Part shown: piece after piece, positions 1 through 5,978 of the stretch | Layout: every line of letters starts with the position of its first letter | Position numbering within the stretch: position 1 is the stretch's first letter | Origin: an uncultured Oscillospiraceae bacterium | GTDB taxonomy: Bacteria; Bacillota; Clostridia; Oscillospirales; Oscillospiraceae | DNA length: 12,156 nt | NCBI GenBank assembly: GCA_934661715.1 | Contig: CAKUJL010000030.1 | Location: 1-12,156, forward strand | Direction: 5' to 3' | Notes under the pieces: model-generated | What the model saw: only the letters and a program-made list of their open reading frames with translations | The model's database searches: none | Told to the model about the DNA's origin: nothing | Position numbers and translations under genes: made by a program

Positions 1-75
1 ATCACCAAAGAAGCCCGCCGCTCGGCCGCTTTCCTGGAAAGCCTCGGCTACAGCTTCGACGGCCCGCTTGGCTGA
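1..75 (+). CDS. 3' end of an unidentified protein gene (partial)
   Basis: Frame 1 is open from the window edge for 24 codons and ends in TGA at 73-75. Third positions are mostly G or C, like the real genes of this window, and the other frames read less like protein. The visible C-terminus, ending SFDGPLG, shows no motif I can name, so no function is proposed. There is no clear terminator directly after the stop. The MITE-like palindromic element begins about 60 bases downstream and could serve as a 3' end. Confidence 0.5.
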   Translation: MTKEARRSAAFLESLGYSFDGPLG

Positions 76-136
76 AATCGCTTCGTAAGGGTGAACGACG
101 GCTTCCTGCACCAAAAGATTCCTACGCACCTCTCAA

Positions 137-421
137 GGCTCCCCTTGCGGCAAGGGGCCGATTCCCCCTATCAGGGGGAAATGTCCCGAAGGGACAAAGA
201 GGGTAGGGAGCTGGCGCCGTAAGGCGTCTGAGGGGATTGAACGCCGGTCGCCGGACGCAGTCGGTAATTTGATAGTGCCTACCGCACAATCCCTCAGTCA
301 GCTGTCGCTGACAGCCCCCTTTACACAAAGGGGCCTTTGGTGCCTCAATACCCTCTGGTCTCACAGAATTCTCCGGCGCACAGAAGGCTCAACTGCTCCC
401 TTCCTTGCCGCAAGGGGAGCC
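137..421. repeat. MITE-like palindromic element with 19-bp terminal inverted repeats
   Basis: GGCTCCCCTTGCGGCAAGG at 137-155 recurs as its exact reverse complement at 403-421. Between the ends lie several perfect hairpins: 162-169 with 173-180, 182-187 with 191-196, 301-306 with 310-315, and 316-322 with 327-333. TGAGGGGATTG (229-239) and CAATCCCTCA (287-296) mark two repeat units in opposite orientation. The same plan (CCCCTT/AAGGGG hairpin, a second hairpin, then GAGGGATTG) is seen in dispersed repeats of Faecalibacterium-like genomes, which I recall rather than checked. No transposase or convincing gene lies in 76-460; frames open there are by-products of the palindromes. Confidence 0.65.
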
Positions 422-462
422 TTTACACAACCACAGCCCCGGTTGAAGCATCCGAAAAGCGC

Positions 463-495
463 AAAAAAATCCCGCCGGACAGGTCCGGCGGGATC
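463..495 (-). terminator. Intrinsic terminator of the 26-residue peptide gene
   Basis: A 12-bp GC-rich inverted repeat (469-480 with 483-494) is followed, reading the minus strand, by an uninterrupted run of T (463-469 on +). It starts about 10 bases after the stop codon of the small gene at 505-585. On the plus strand the stem is followed only after four bases by five T, so it may also work weakly in that direction. Confidence 0.85.
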
Positions 496-504
496 TCGTT
501 TTTC

Positions 505-585
505 TCAATTCTTCATTCCGTGCATGGTCATCGCAACCATACCGACAAAATAAGCAGCGCCGCAGACAGCAAGAACACTCAGCAT
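505..585 (-). CDS. 26-residue hydrophobic membrane peptide, function unknown
   Basis: Reading the minus strand, an ATG at 585 opens a 26-codon frame ending in TGA at 507-505. The peptide starts MLSVLAVCGAAYFVG, is hydrophobic over almost its whole length, ends HGMKN and so should form one membrane segment. GGAGG (598-594) lies 8 bases before this ATG. A further in-frame ATG at 600 overlaps that RBS and has no RBS of its own, so the shorter start is preferred. The unit is complete: sigma-A promoter at 654-681, about 60 bases of leader with a hairpin, and a strong terminator 10 bases past the stop. That organisation supports a real gene despite its size. It could be a small subunit of a membrane complex, a regulator, or a type I toxin-like peptide; the sequence does not decide. 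I do not recognise the family. Confidence 0.7.
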   Translation of the reverse strand: MLSVLAVCGAAYFVGMVAMTMHGMKN

Positions 586-611
586 TTTCGTTTCCTCCAT
601 TTTGAATCTCA

Positions 612-629
612 CGCTGCATTTTCGCAGCG
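612..629 (-). other. Leader hairpin upstream of the 26-residue gene
   Basis: CGCTGC (612-617) and GCAGCG (624-629) form a perfect 6-bp stem with a 6-base loop in the 5' leader of the small peptide transcript. It sits between the predicted transcription start and the RBS at 594-598. It does not cover the RBS, so it may be an mRNA-stability element rather than a switch. Confidence 0.4.
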
Positions 630-653
630 GCTCATTTCTTTCTTACAAGCCTC

Positions 654-681
654 ATTATACACGCTTTCCCGGAAGAATCAA
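654..681 (-). promoter_or_regulatory. Sigma-A type promoter for the 26-residue peptide gene
   Basis: Minus strand: -35 TTGATT (681-676), 16-base spacer, perfect -10 TATAAT (659-654). Transcription would start near 647, giving a leader of about 60 bases before the ATG at 585. Confidence 0.7.
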
Positions 682-684
682 CCA

Positions 685-717
685 CTTTGCACAAAGCTGC
701 GTTTTCTGATTTGTGCA
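685..717. promoter_or_regulatory. Operator-like dyads directly upstream of the -35 box
   Basis: TGCACAAA (688-695) recurs inverted as TTTGTGCA (710-717), with centres 22 bp apart. The proximal copy is itself part of a 12-bp dyad, CTTTG-CA-CAAAG (685-696). The pair lies immediately upstream of the -35 at 676-681, a common position for activators or repressors. No regulator can be named. Confidence 0.4.
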
Positions 718-744
718 TTCTATACAGCCAGTATATTGCTTCGT

Positions 745-955
745 GAATTGCAAGGCGTGTTTCCTGCAATTCATCCTGCATTTTTGCTCCTGCATCGCGC
801 CGCTTCTATCCTTGCAGGAATGCCCCGCAAAACCGAAAAACGCCGTCTATTCTGCAAGTTTGCAGTCACCATCCTCCAAACCCGCCGCCGGGCTTGCAGG
901 CTGTCCTGCAATTTTTGCGCCGTTTCCGTCATTTTTGAAAGCCGAACCTGCAAAA
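745..955. repeat. Cluster of CCTGCAA/TTGCAGG dyads, no gene
   Basis: About nine TGCA-centred motifs related to CCTGCAA fall within roughly 210 bases. Three are dyads: GAATTGCA (745-752) with TGCAATTC (765-772), CTGCAA-gt-TTGCAG (852-865), and TTGCAGG-ctgt-CCTGCAA (894-911). Single copies occur near 776, 789, 811 and 947. No open frame here has an RBS or protein-like composition. The cluster lies between the terminator of the PNP-isomerase operon and the promoter of the 26-residue gene, so it may be the control region of the latter, or part of an untranslated RNA. Confidence 0.4.
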
Positions 956-986
956 AAACGACGGACGCTCTTCAAAAGCGCCCGCC
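952..986 (-). terminator. Intrinsic terminator of the PNP-isomerase operon
   Basis: On the minus strand a 10-bp stem (986-977 with 969-960, two G-U pairs) with a 7-base loop is followed by G-free T run at 958-952 after one or two bases. It lies about 50 bases beyond the isomerase stop codon at 1038. Confidence 0.75.
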
Positions 987-1037
987 GCCTTGTTAAAATC
1001 CCGTAAAAATTTGTGAAAGCTGATGCTTTTTTCCCGC

Positions 1038-2108
1038 CTACACGACCATTTCGTACTCGCCCATGCCGCCCGAGGTGAAGTAGCGCTGCAAATCAAAGGG
1101 CGAGAAGACGCCGCGGTCGGTGACGATGCCGGAAATGAGGTGCGGCGGCGTGAGATCGAAGGCCGGATAGTAGCCCTTGACGCCGTCTGCCGCCGTGCGG
1201 ACGCCCATGGCCTGCAAGGTAAAGTCGGGGTCGCGCATTTCGATCGTCACGGTGTCCTTTGTCGGGTGGCCCGCGTCGGGTGCGCCGGTGACAAAGGTCG
1301 GAATGCCGAAGTGGTTGGCGCAGATGGCGATCTGGAACGTGCCGACCTTGTTGACGACAAACCCGTCCAGACAGATGGCGTCCGCCGCGCAGGTAAACAC
1401 GTCCACGCCCTCACGCTCCATGACGAACGCGGGCATATTGTCCGTGATGACCGTCACATCATAGCCCATGTCATGGCAGACCGTGGCCGTCAGGCGTGCG
1501 CCCTGAAAATACGGTCTCGTTTCGGGGCAGAAAAGCCGCAGCTGCTTTCCGGCAATTCTCGCTTCCTTGAGCATCATGCCGACGATCGTCTCGCCGAAGC
1601 ACTGGGTCATGACCGTCCCCTTCTGCGGGAACATCGCGATTAAGTTTTTCGCGATTTCGTTGACCTTCGAATACCGCGAATTGTTCGCCCGGACGACATG
1701 CGCGCGGATGGCCTCGTCGACGCGTTCGCCTGTTTTCAGCGTTTCCTTCGCCGCCGTCAGGCAGCCCGCGCAGACCTGCTCCATGCGCTTTTTCGTCGTG
1801 GGCCGGGCGTTTGCGATGCAGGCGGCTGCCTGCTCCAGAAACGAAAGCTGCTCTGCCTCTTTTTTGTCCCGGCACTCCCACGCGGCCAGCGCCATGCCCA
1901 TGCCCGCCGCGGTGTACGGCCCGGCACTCTGGGTCACCATGTCGCGGATGGCCTGCATGACCTCGACGTGCGTCCGGCAGGTCACGAATTCGACCTTTCG
2001 CGGATACACGCGCCGGTCGAGAATTTTCACCGCGCCCGCGTCATACCACGCGACGTTTCCATATTGCAGCATGAAAGCTAAGCCCTTGTCGGCTCTCGGT
2101 TCTGCCAT
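1038..2108 (-). CDS. MtnA/eIF2B-type sugar-1-phosphate isomerase (divergent subfamily)
   Basis: This 356-residue protein belongs to the eIF2B alpha/MtnA fold family, whose best known bacterial member converts 5-methylthioribose-1-phosphate to the ribulose-1-phosphate. The second half carries ETRPYFQGARLTA (196-208), TDNMPAF (222-228) and NKVGTFQIA (253-261). The predicted catalytic Cys170 (MTQCFGE) and Asp243 (AADAI) are in place. The usual RGAPAIG motif near residue 60 is replaced by TQSAGPYTAAG, and CNAG after the Cys is FGET, so the substrate may not be methylthioribose-1-phosphate. The start is one base after the PNP stop, with GGGAG 10 bases upstream, so the two are co-expressed and probably coupled. 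PNP makes sugar 1-phosphates, which fits an isomerase acting next. Family sure, exact substrate not. Confidence 0.88.
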   Translation of the reverse strand: MAEPRADKGLAFMLQYGNVAWYDAGAVKILDRRVYPRKVEFVTCRTHVEVMQAIRDMVTQSAGPYTAAGMGMALAAWECRDKKEAEQLSFLEQAAACIANARPTTKKRMEQVCAGCLTAAKETLKTGERVDEAIRAHVVRANNSRYSKVNEIAKNLIAMFPQKGTVMTQCFGETIVGMMLKEARIAGKQLRLFCPETRPYFQGARLTATVCHDMGYDVTVITDNMPAFVMEREGVDVFTCAADAICLDGFVVNKVGTFQIAICANHFGIPTFVTGAPDAGHPTKDTVTIEMRDPDFTLQAMGVRTAADGVKGYYPAFDLTPPHLISGIVTDRGVFSPFDLQRYFTSGGMGEYEMVV

Positions 2109-2109
2109 A

Positions 2110-2934
2110 TCAGTTCATCTCCCGGAGAATGGATTTCAAGTACGCGCTGAATTGCTCTTCGACCATGCGGCCCGTCTCGCTGACCTCCTCGGTGGTGAGC
2201 GGCTGATCGAGCATGCCCGCGGCCATATTCGTAATCACGGAGAAGCCCAGAAGCTCCAATCCGCAGTGCGCCGCGGTCAAAGCCTCCGTCACGGTCGACA
2301 TGCCGACGGCGTCGCCGCCCAAAATGCGGATGGCGCGGATTTCCGCTGGCGTTTCAAACTGCGGGCCCGGCATGAAGAAGTAGACGCCCTCGTGCACGCA
2401 AAGGTTTGTTTCCTTTGCAAGCTTCAGGGCCAATTCCCGAAGGCGCGGGGTGTACATCTTGCTGACGTCAAAGAAGCGGTCTCCGAATTCCGGCACGTTT
2501 CTTCCGCGCATGGGGCTTGCGCCGTTGAGCTTGATGTGATCGGAGATGATCATGATATCGCCCGGCCGGTAGCCCTCGTTCACGCCGCCGGCCGCGTTCG
2601 TGACGATCACCTGCTTCACGCCCAGAAGCTTAAAAAGCCGCACGGGGATCGACAGCTGCTCAAAATCGTAGCCCTCGTAGGAATGGAACCTTCCCGACAT
2701 GCACACGAGTTTTTTCCCCTCGAGCGTGCCGAAGAGGAGCTTTCCGGCGTGGTCCGGCGCGGTGGAGACGAGAAAGTTCGGAATCTCGCGGTAATCGAGC
2801 GTCACCGGGTTTTCGATCTGCCCGGCGAGAGGCCCTAACCCCGTCCCCAGAATCAGCGCGATCTCGGGGACAAAGGGCGCTTTCGATCTGACATAGTCCG
2901 CGGTTTTTTCGTAAAAAGCAAACGGTTCGTTCAT
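2110..2934 (-). CDS. Purine-nucleoside phosphorylase (trimeric type)
   Basis: The 274-residue product fits the trimeric PNP/MTAP family, which splits purine nucleosides with phosphate to base and sugar 1-phosphate in the cytosol. Visible motifs are ILGTGLG (28-34, phosphate loop), GRFHSYEGY (81-89), TNAAGG (112-117), FETPAEIR with Glu195 (193-200), GGDAVGMSTVTE (206-217, where PE is usual) and TNMAAG with Asn236 (235-240). Asn at that site is typical of 6-oxopurine nucleoside specificity rather than methylthioadenosine. The start at 2934 is chosen because AAGGA lies about 10 bases upstream, and longer in-frame starts (2991, 2967) fall within or before the promoter -10. It heads a two-gene operon with the isomerase. 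Confidence 0.92.
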   Translation of the reverse strand: MNEPFAFYEKTADYVRSKAPFVPEIALILGTGLGPLAGQIENPVTLDYREIPNFLVSTAPDHAGKLLFGTLEGKKLVCMSGRFHSYEGYDFEQLSIPVRLFKLLGVKQVIVTNAAGGVNEGYRPGDIMIISDHIKLNGASPMRGRNVPEFGDRFFDVSKMYTPRLRELALKLAKETNLCVHEGVYFFMPGPQFETPAEIRAIRILGGDAVGMSTVTEALTAAHCGLELLGFSVITNMAAGMLDQPLTTEEVSETGRMVEEQFSAYLKSILREMN

Positions 2935-2962
2935 GGCGGCACCATCCTTTTTCGTTTTCTCC

Positions 2963-2991
2963 ATCATACCAGAATCAAAAGCGAACCGCAA
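2963..2991 (-). promoter_or_regulatory. Promoter of the PNP-isomerase operon
   Basis: Minus strand: -35 TTGCGG (2991-2986), 17-base spacer, -10 TATGAT (2968-2963). The predicted start near 2956 gives a leader of about 20 bases before the PNP ATG at 2934. It mirrors the promoter at 2997-3025. Confidence 0.65.
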
Positions 2992-2996
2992 GCCGT

Positions 2997-3025
2997 TTGA
3001 CAGCTTCGCCCGGTTCTGCTATGAT
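2997..3025 (+). promoter_or_regulatory. Strong sigma-A promoter for the 65-residue membrane protein
   Basis: Consensus -35 TTGACA (2997-3002), exactly 17 bases, -10 TATGAT (3020-3025). It is divergent from the PNP promoter, with only five bases between the two -35 boxes. Confidence 0.85.
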
Positions 3026-3084
3026 GGAAAAAAGAAAGGAAGCTCTGATTCCATCAGCGGCTTTCTAAAATGGGAGGGCTTTTC

Positions 3085-3282
3085 ATGCGCTATTCTGTCT
3101 GCGCGGCGCTCACGGCCGTGCTTGTCGCGTTCGTCGCGTATTTTCTGCTCGGAAACTTCTGGCCGGACGTGGGCGCAGTCGCCGCCGTCGCCGTGATGGG
3201 CGCGTTCATTTTAGAGGCCGGAAATCAGGACGACGGCCCGAAAAACAGCGAGGACACGCCCGAAGATAACCTGAAGCCGTAA
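3085..3282 (+). CDS. 65-residue membrane protein, unknown function
   Basis: The product has two likely membrane segments (about residues 4-26 and 30-46), a WPD turn between them, and a polar acidic tail (from about residue 48, ending DNLKP). The start at 3085 has GGAGG seven bases upstream. An in-frame ATG at 3070 overlaps that RBS and lacks its own, so the 70-residue version is unlikely. It has a near-consensus promoter (2997-3025) and its own terminator (3288-3320), so it is a monocistronic unit divergent from the PNP operon. No family is recognised. A shared regulator with PNP is possible because the promoters are back to back, but nothing in the protein suggests a nucleoside role. Confidence 0.75.
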   Translation: MRYSVCAALTAVLVAFVAYFLLGNFWPDVGAVAAVAVMGAFILEAGNQDDGPKNSEDTPEDNLKP

Positions 3283-3287
3283 CGAAA

Positions 3288-3320
3288 AGCCGGTAAGCAC
3301 CACGCTTACCGGCTCTTTTT
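3288..3320. terminator. Shared terminator between convergent genes, overlapping a coding end
   Basis: An 11-bp perfect stem (3288-3298 with 3304-3314) and a 5-base loop are followed on + by CTTTTT. On the minus strand it is followed by TTTTC. The last codons and stop (3306) of the minus-strand NTPase-Nudix gene lie inside the stem. It should stop transcription from the 65-residue gene and probably, less efficiently, the opposing operon. Confidence 0.8.
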
Positions 3321-4217
3321 CATGATTTCAAGTGCCCGGAAAAAGACCTCGCGGTCGGGTGCGAACGTGATTTTTTCCGCCGCGTCCGATATTTTTACCC
3401 AAGCGGCCTCGCTCACTTCCTCAAGCTGCGGGGAAAGTTCGCCTCCAACGTATCGCGCCGGGAAAAACCAGACCGTCCTTCTGTCCCGCGCCTTGGCAGA
3501 CGGCACAGAAAGCGGGTGCTCCGCCAGAATTTCCGCGTCGATGCCGGTCTCCTCCCGCGTTTCGCGCTTCGCCGCCTGAAAGGCCGTTTCGCCGGGCTCG
3601 AGATGGCCCTTCGGAAACGACCAGCGGCTTCCCACGCGGATCATCAGAACCGTATCCTCGCGAAAGACGATCGCGCCGCCCGAGTCCGTCGTCCGGTCCA
3701 GCTCTCCGGAGACGAGCTTTAGAACCTCCCGCGCCTTTTCCTCGCGGTTTTCCACGGAAATTTCAACAATGCGCACGTTCGGATGCTTCCGGATGGCGTT
3801 TGTGAGCGGCGTGTCGGCGATTTTCTGCACCACGCCGAAAATCAAAGTTTCGCCGTCCAGCAGCTCCAAAATCCGCGCGGAAAACTGCGCTGCCTCCGAT
3901 TCCATCCGCCCGACCTCGTCCATGAGAATGAGCCGCGAGCCTTCCGCATTTAGAAGCGCCGCAATCCCGGCCCGCTCGAAGCTCTCCGGAAATTTCACAA
4001 TGCCGCGGGCAAGCTTCCGGATGCCGACGCGGTTCCAGTCCGTCATGGAAGGTTCGGTCTCTCCCGCCGGGATCAGGTACACCGACATCGCGCCGTCCGG
4101 CAGGTCCGCGACCGACACGCTCCGGAATCCGCCGGGCGTGATTTGCAGCGCCTCGAGCGTTTTGCGGATGATCGTGCTCTTGCCCACCTGCACCGGGCCT
4201 GTCAGAAAAATATGCAT
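3306..4217 (-). CDS. THEP1-type NTPase fused to a Nudix hydrolase domain
   Basis: This 303-residue protein joins two enzymes. Residues 1 to about 170 are a nucleoside-triphosphatase of the THEP1 (NTPase_1) family, with P-loop GPVQVGKST (7-15), PGGFRS (28-33) and Walker B LILMDEVGRME (96-106). Residues about 178-303 are a Nudix domain with a full Nudix box from Gly204 to Ile226 (G-x5-E-x7-RET-x-EE-x-GI), the Mg-binding signature for cleaving nucleoside diphosphates linked to another group. It starts one base after the xdhC-like stop, with AAGGG about 9 bases upstream, and is last in the operon. Beside XdhC, a role in handling the molybdenum cofactor or its nucleotide form is conceivable, but housecleaning of damaged nucleotides is equally possible. 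The stop codon lies within the terminator stem. Confidence 0.88.
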   Translation of the reverse strand: MHIFLTGPVQVGKSTIIRKTLEALQITPGGFRSVSVADLPDGAMSVYLIPAGETEPSMTDWNRVGIRKLARGIVKFPESFERAGIAALLNAEGSRLILMDEVGRMESEAAQFSARILELLDGETLIFGVVQKIADTPLTNAIRKHPNVRIVEISVENREEKAREVLKLVSGELDRTTDSGGAIVFREDTVLMIRVGSRWSFPKGHLEPGETAFQAAKRETREETGIDAEILAEHPLSVPSAKARDRRTVWFFPARYVGGELSPQLEEVSEAAWVKISDAAEKITFAPDREVFFRALEIMKKSR

Positions 4218-4218
4218 T

Positions 4219-5256
4219 TTACGTTTCCCTTGCCTTTCTCGTTCCGGCCAGTTCCGCGCGGCAGCGGATGAGCTCGGCGGCGATGGACACGGCGATCTCC
4301 TCGGGCGTCTCGGCGAAAATCGTCAGGCCGATGGGCGCGTGGATGCGGGAAAGCGCTTCCTCCGGAATGCCGTTTTCGACGAGATAGCGGTTCGTCGCGG
4401 CGATCTTGTGGCGGCTTCCGATGCAGCCGACGTAGGCCGCGGGACTTCTCATCGCCTGCAAAAGCACCTCGCGGTCCGCCTGATGGCCGGGCGTCATGAT
4501 GCAGACGAAATCCCGCTGTGATATTCGAAGCTTTTCCTCGATATGATAGTAGTCTCCGAAGATGACCTCCTCCGCCGCGGGGTAGTTTTCCGGCTTTGCG
4601 AAGTCCTCGCGGTTGTCAAACACCGTCACGCGGAAGCCGACGCGTGAAAGCTCGGGAGCCAGCGCCTTTCCCACGTGGCCGCCGCCGAAGATGAGCACGC
4701 GCCCGGCTCTGTTGATGGGCTCGACATAATACGCGGGCTCGCCCTTTTCATAATACGCGCTGCTCGAAAGCCACGGCAGGATCATCGCTTCGTCGATCTC
4801 TGCAAAGCGAAGGCCGTTTTTTTCGTCATACGTTCCCATCGCGGTAATTTCGCCGTGCTCCATCCGGCTGACGAGCCACGCGTCCCGTTCTCCCTCCAAA
4901 AGACACAGAATCGTCTTCGCCAGCTGCACGTCCGCTTCCTTTTTACAGTCAAAAAACTGAAAATACACCGTGACGTTTCCGCCGCAGATCATGCCGATGT
5001 CGCGCACCTGATTGGGCGCCAGACAGAACGCCTGACAATACGACGCGCCCGTTTTGTGCGCCTGCACGGCCTGCCCGGCTGCAATGCGCTCGACCGCGCC
5101 GCCTCCGATGGTGCCGATGGTGCTTCCGTCCGGGAAGACCGCCATCTTCGCGCCCGCACCTCTGGGGGCTGAGCCGGACGAAGCCAGAATGCTGCACAGC
5201 ACGACGTTTTCGCCGCGGGTGAGCGCGTTTACGATTTTTTGAAACAGTTCCTTCAT
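4219..5256 (-). CDS. XdhC/CoxI-family molybdenum-hydroxylase maturation protein
   Basis: At 345 residues it has the two-part XdhC layout. The N-terminal CoxI-like part shows SSGSAPRGAGAKM (26-38), GTIGGGAVE (48-56) and MICGG (89-93). The C-terminal Rossmann part shows IFGGGHVGKAL (189-199), acidic DNR (214-216) and GCIGSRHK (277-284). Characterised XdhC binds molybdenum cofactor, promotes its sulfuration and delivers it to xanthine dehydrogenase-type hydroxylases in the cytosol. The start overlaps the upstream methyltransferase stop by 4 bases (ATGA), with GGAGG 7 bases before it, so translation is coupled. No molybdenum hydroxylase, MobA or SelD gene is in this window, so its client is unknown. 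Family assignment is firm. Confidence 0.92.
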   Translation of the reverse strand: MKELFQKIVNALTRGENVVLCSILASSGSAPRGAGAKMAVFPDGSTIGTIGGGAVERIAAGQAVQAHKTGASYCQAFCLAPNQVRDIGMICGGNVTVYFQFFDCKKEADVQLAKTILCLLEGERDAWLVSRMEHGEITAMGTYDEKNGLRFAEIDEAMILPWLSSSAYYEKGEPAYYVEPINRAGRVLIFGGGHVGKALAPELSRVGFRVTVFDNREDFAKPENYPAAEEVIFGDYYHIEEKLRISQRDFVCIMTPGHQADREVLLQAMRSPAAYVGCIGSRHKIAATNRYLVENGIPEEALSRIHAPIGLTIFAETPEEIAVSIAAELIRCRAELAGTRKARET

Positions 5257-5978
5257 ACAAATTCCTCCGGAATATCCGCTGTGTGAATGGTGAACCGGCC
5301 GAGCGATTTTCGCTGCGGCACGTAATATGGGAAGGCTTTGTTGCCCGTCTCGGTGAGCTTCTGCAAAACGGCCTGCTGTGTGAGCGTGCCCGGCGCGTCC
5401 TTGCTGTAGACTGCAAAAAACCGCACCGCGTCTTCTGCGCTTCTGATCGGCTGGCCCATGTCAAATTCGCGCGTCTCCAGTGTAAACGGCACGCCGCACT
5501 CGCGCAGGAATGCCGCCGCCTGCTCGGTCGTCTCGTCCTTCAAAGGAACGCTCGAGACGGAAAAGCGGTGGTGCGTAAAGGCCTTTTTGACGGCCACGAC
5601 GGTTCCCGCGCCGCAGCGCTTTGCAATGCGCAGAATCTCGTGCATTCTTCCAAACAGGCAGAAGACCATCGCGTCAAATTGCGTATCCGGCGTAAAGCGC
5701 ATCAGATCCTCGTGCAGAATTTCGAGGTTTGAAACGCGCTCTTCCGCCGCCCAGGCGCGAAGCCGCTCCAGCGCCTGCCCGGAAATGTCCGCCGCCGTGA
5801 CGCGAGGAAAGCGCTTCGTGAGCCGCTCAGACAAAAAGCCCAGCCCGCAGCCCGCGTCGCAGACGTGTTTGGCTTCCGGAATTTCCGCGCAGACCCAGTC
5901 TGCCAGCTCGTCCTGATAGCTGCCGTACCGCGCGGCGTCCTGCATGAAATCGATCATATCCGTTGTCCAGAGAAACAT
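5253..5978 (-). CDS. Class I SAM-dependent methyltransferase
   Basis: The 241-residue protein has the SAM-binding motif I VCDAGCGLGFLS (39-50), an acidic ribose-binding residue at the end of strand 2 (Asp64 in TAADIS), and FDAMVFCLFG (101-110) at the motif IV position. The rest is poorly conserved and gives no substrate. The ATG shares one base with the ATPase stop (TGATG), and a GGGGAGGG lies just upstream. Its end overlaps the xdhC-like start, so it is embedded in the transport-maturation operon. A similar arrangement could serve modification of a metal-chelating ligand or cofactor; that is a guess from context only. Confidence 0.85.
   Translation of the reverse strand: MFLWTTDMIDFMQDAARYGSYQDELADWVCAEIPEAKHVCDAGCGLGFLSERLTKRFPRVTAADISGQALERLRAWAAEERVSNLEILHEDLMRFTPDTQFDAMVFCLFGRMHEILRIAKRCGAGTVVAVKKAFTHHRFSVSSVPLKDETTEQAAAFLRECGVPFTLETREFDMGQPIRSAEDAVRFFAVYSKDAPGTLTQQAVLQKLTETGNKAFPYYVPQRKSLGRFTIHTADIPEEFV

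Noticed and set aside
771..953. 60-codon minus frame in the TGCA-motif region
   Set aside because: It starts within the T run of the terminator, has no RBS and is Arg-rich without pattern; probably chance.
269..996. Overlapping + frames across the MITE-like element and small-gene region
   Set aside because: They run through a palindromic element, a terminator and a promoter, and lack an RBS.
1014..1033. AAAGC-TGAT-GCTTTTTT on +, terminator-like
   Set aside because: The stem is only four to five bp and no + gene precedes it.
1567..2838. 423-codon open frame on + opposite the isomerase and PNP genes
   Set aside because: It is antisense to two well-supported genes, lacks an RBS and has unnatural composition. 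GC-rich codon bias leaves the opposite frames open.
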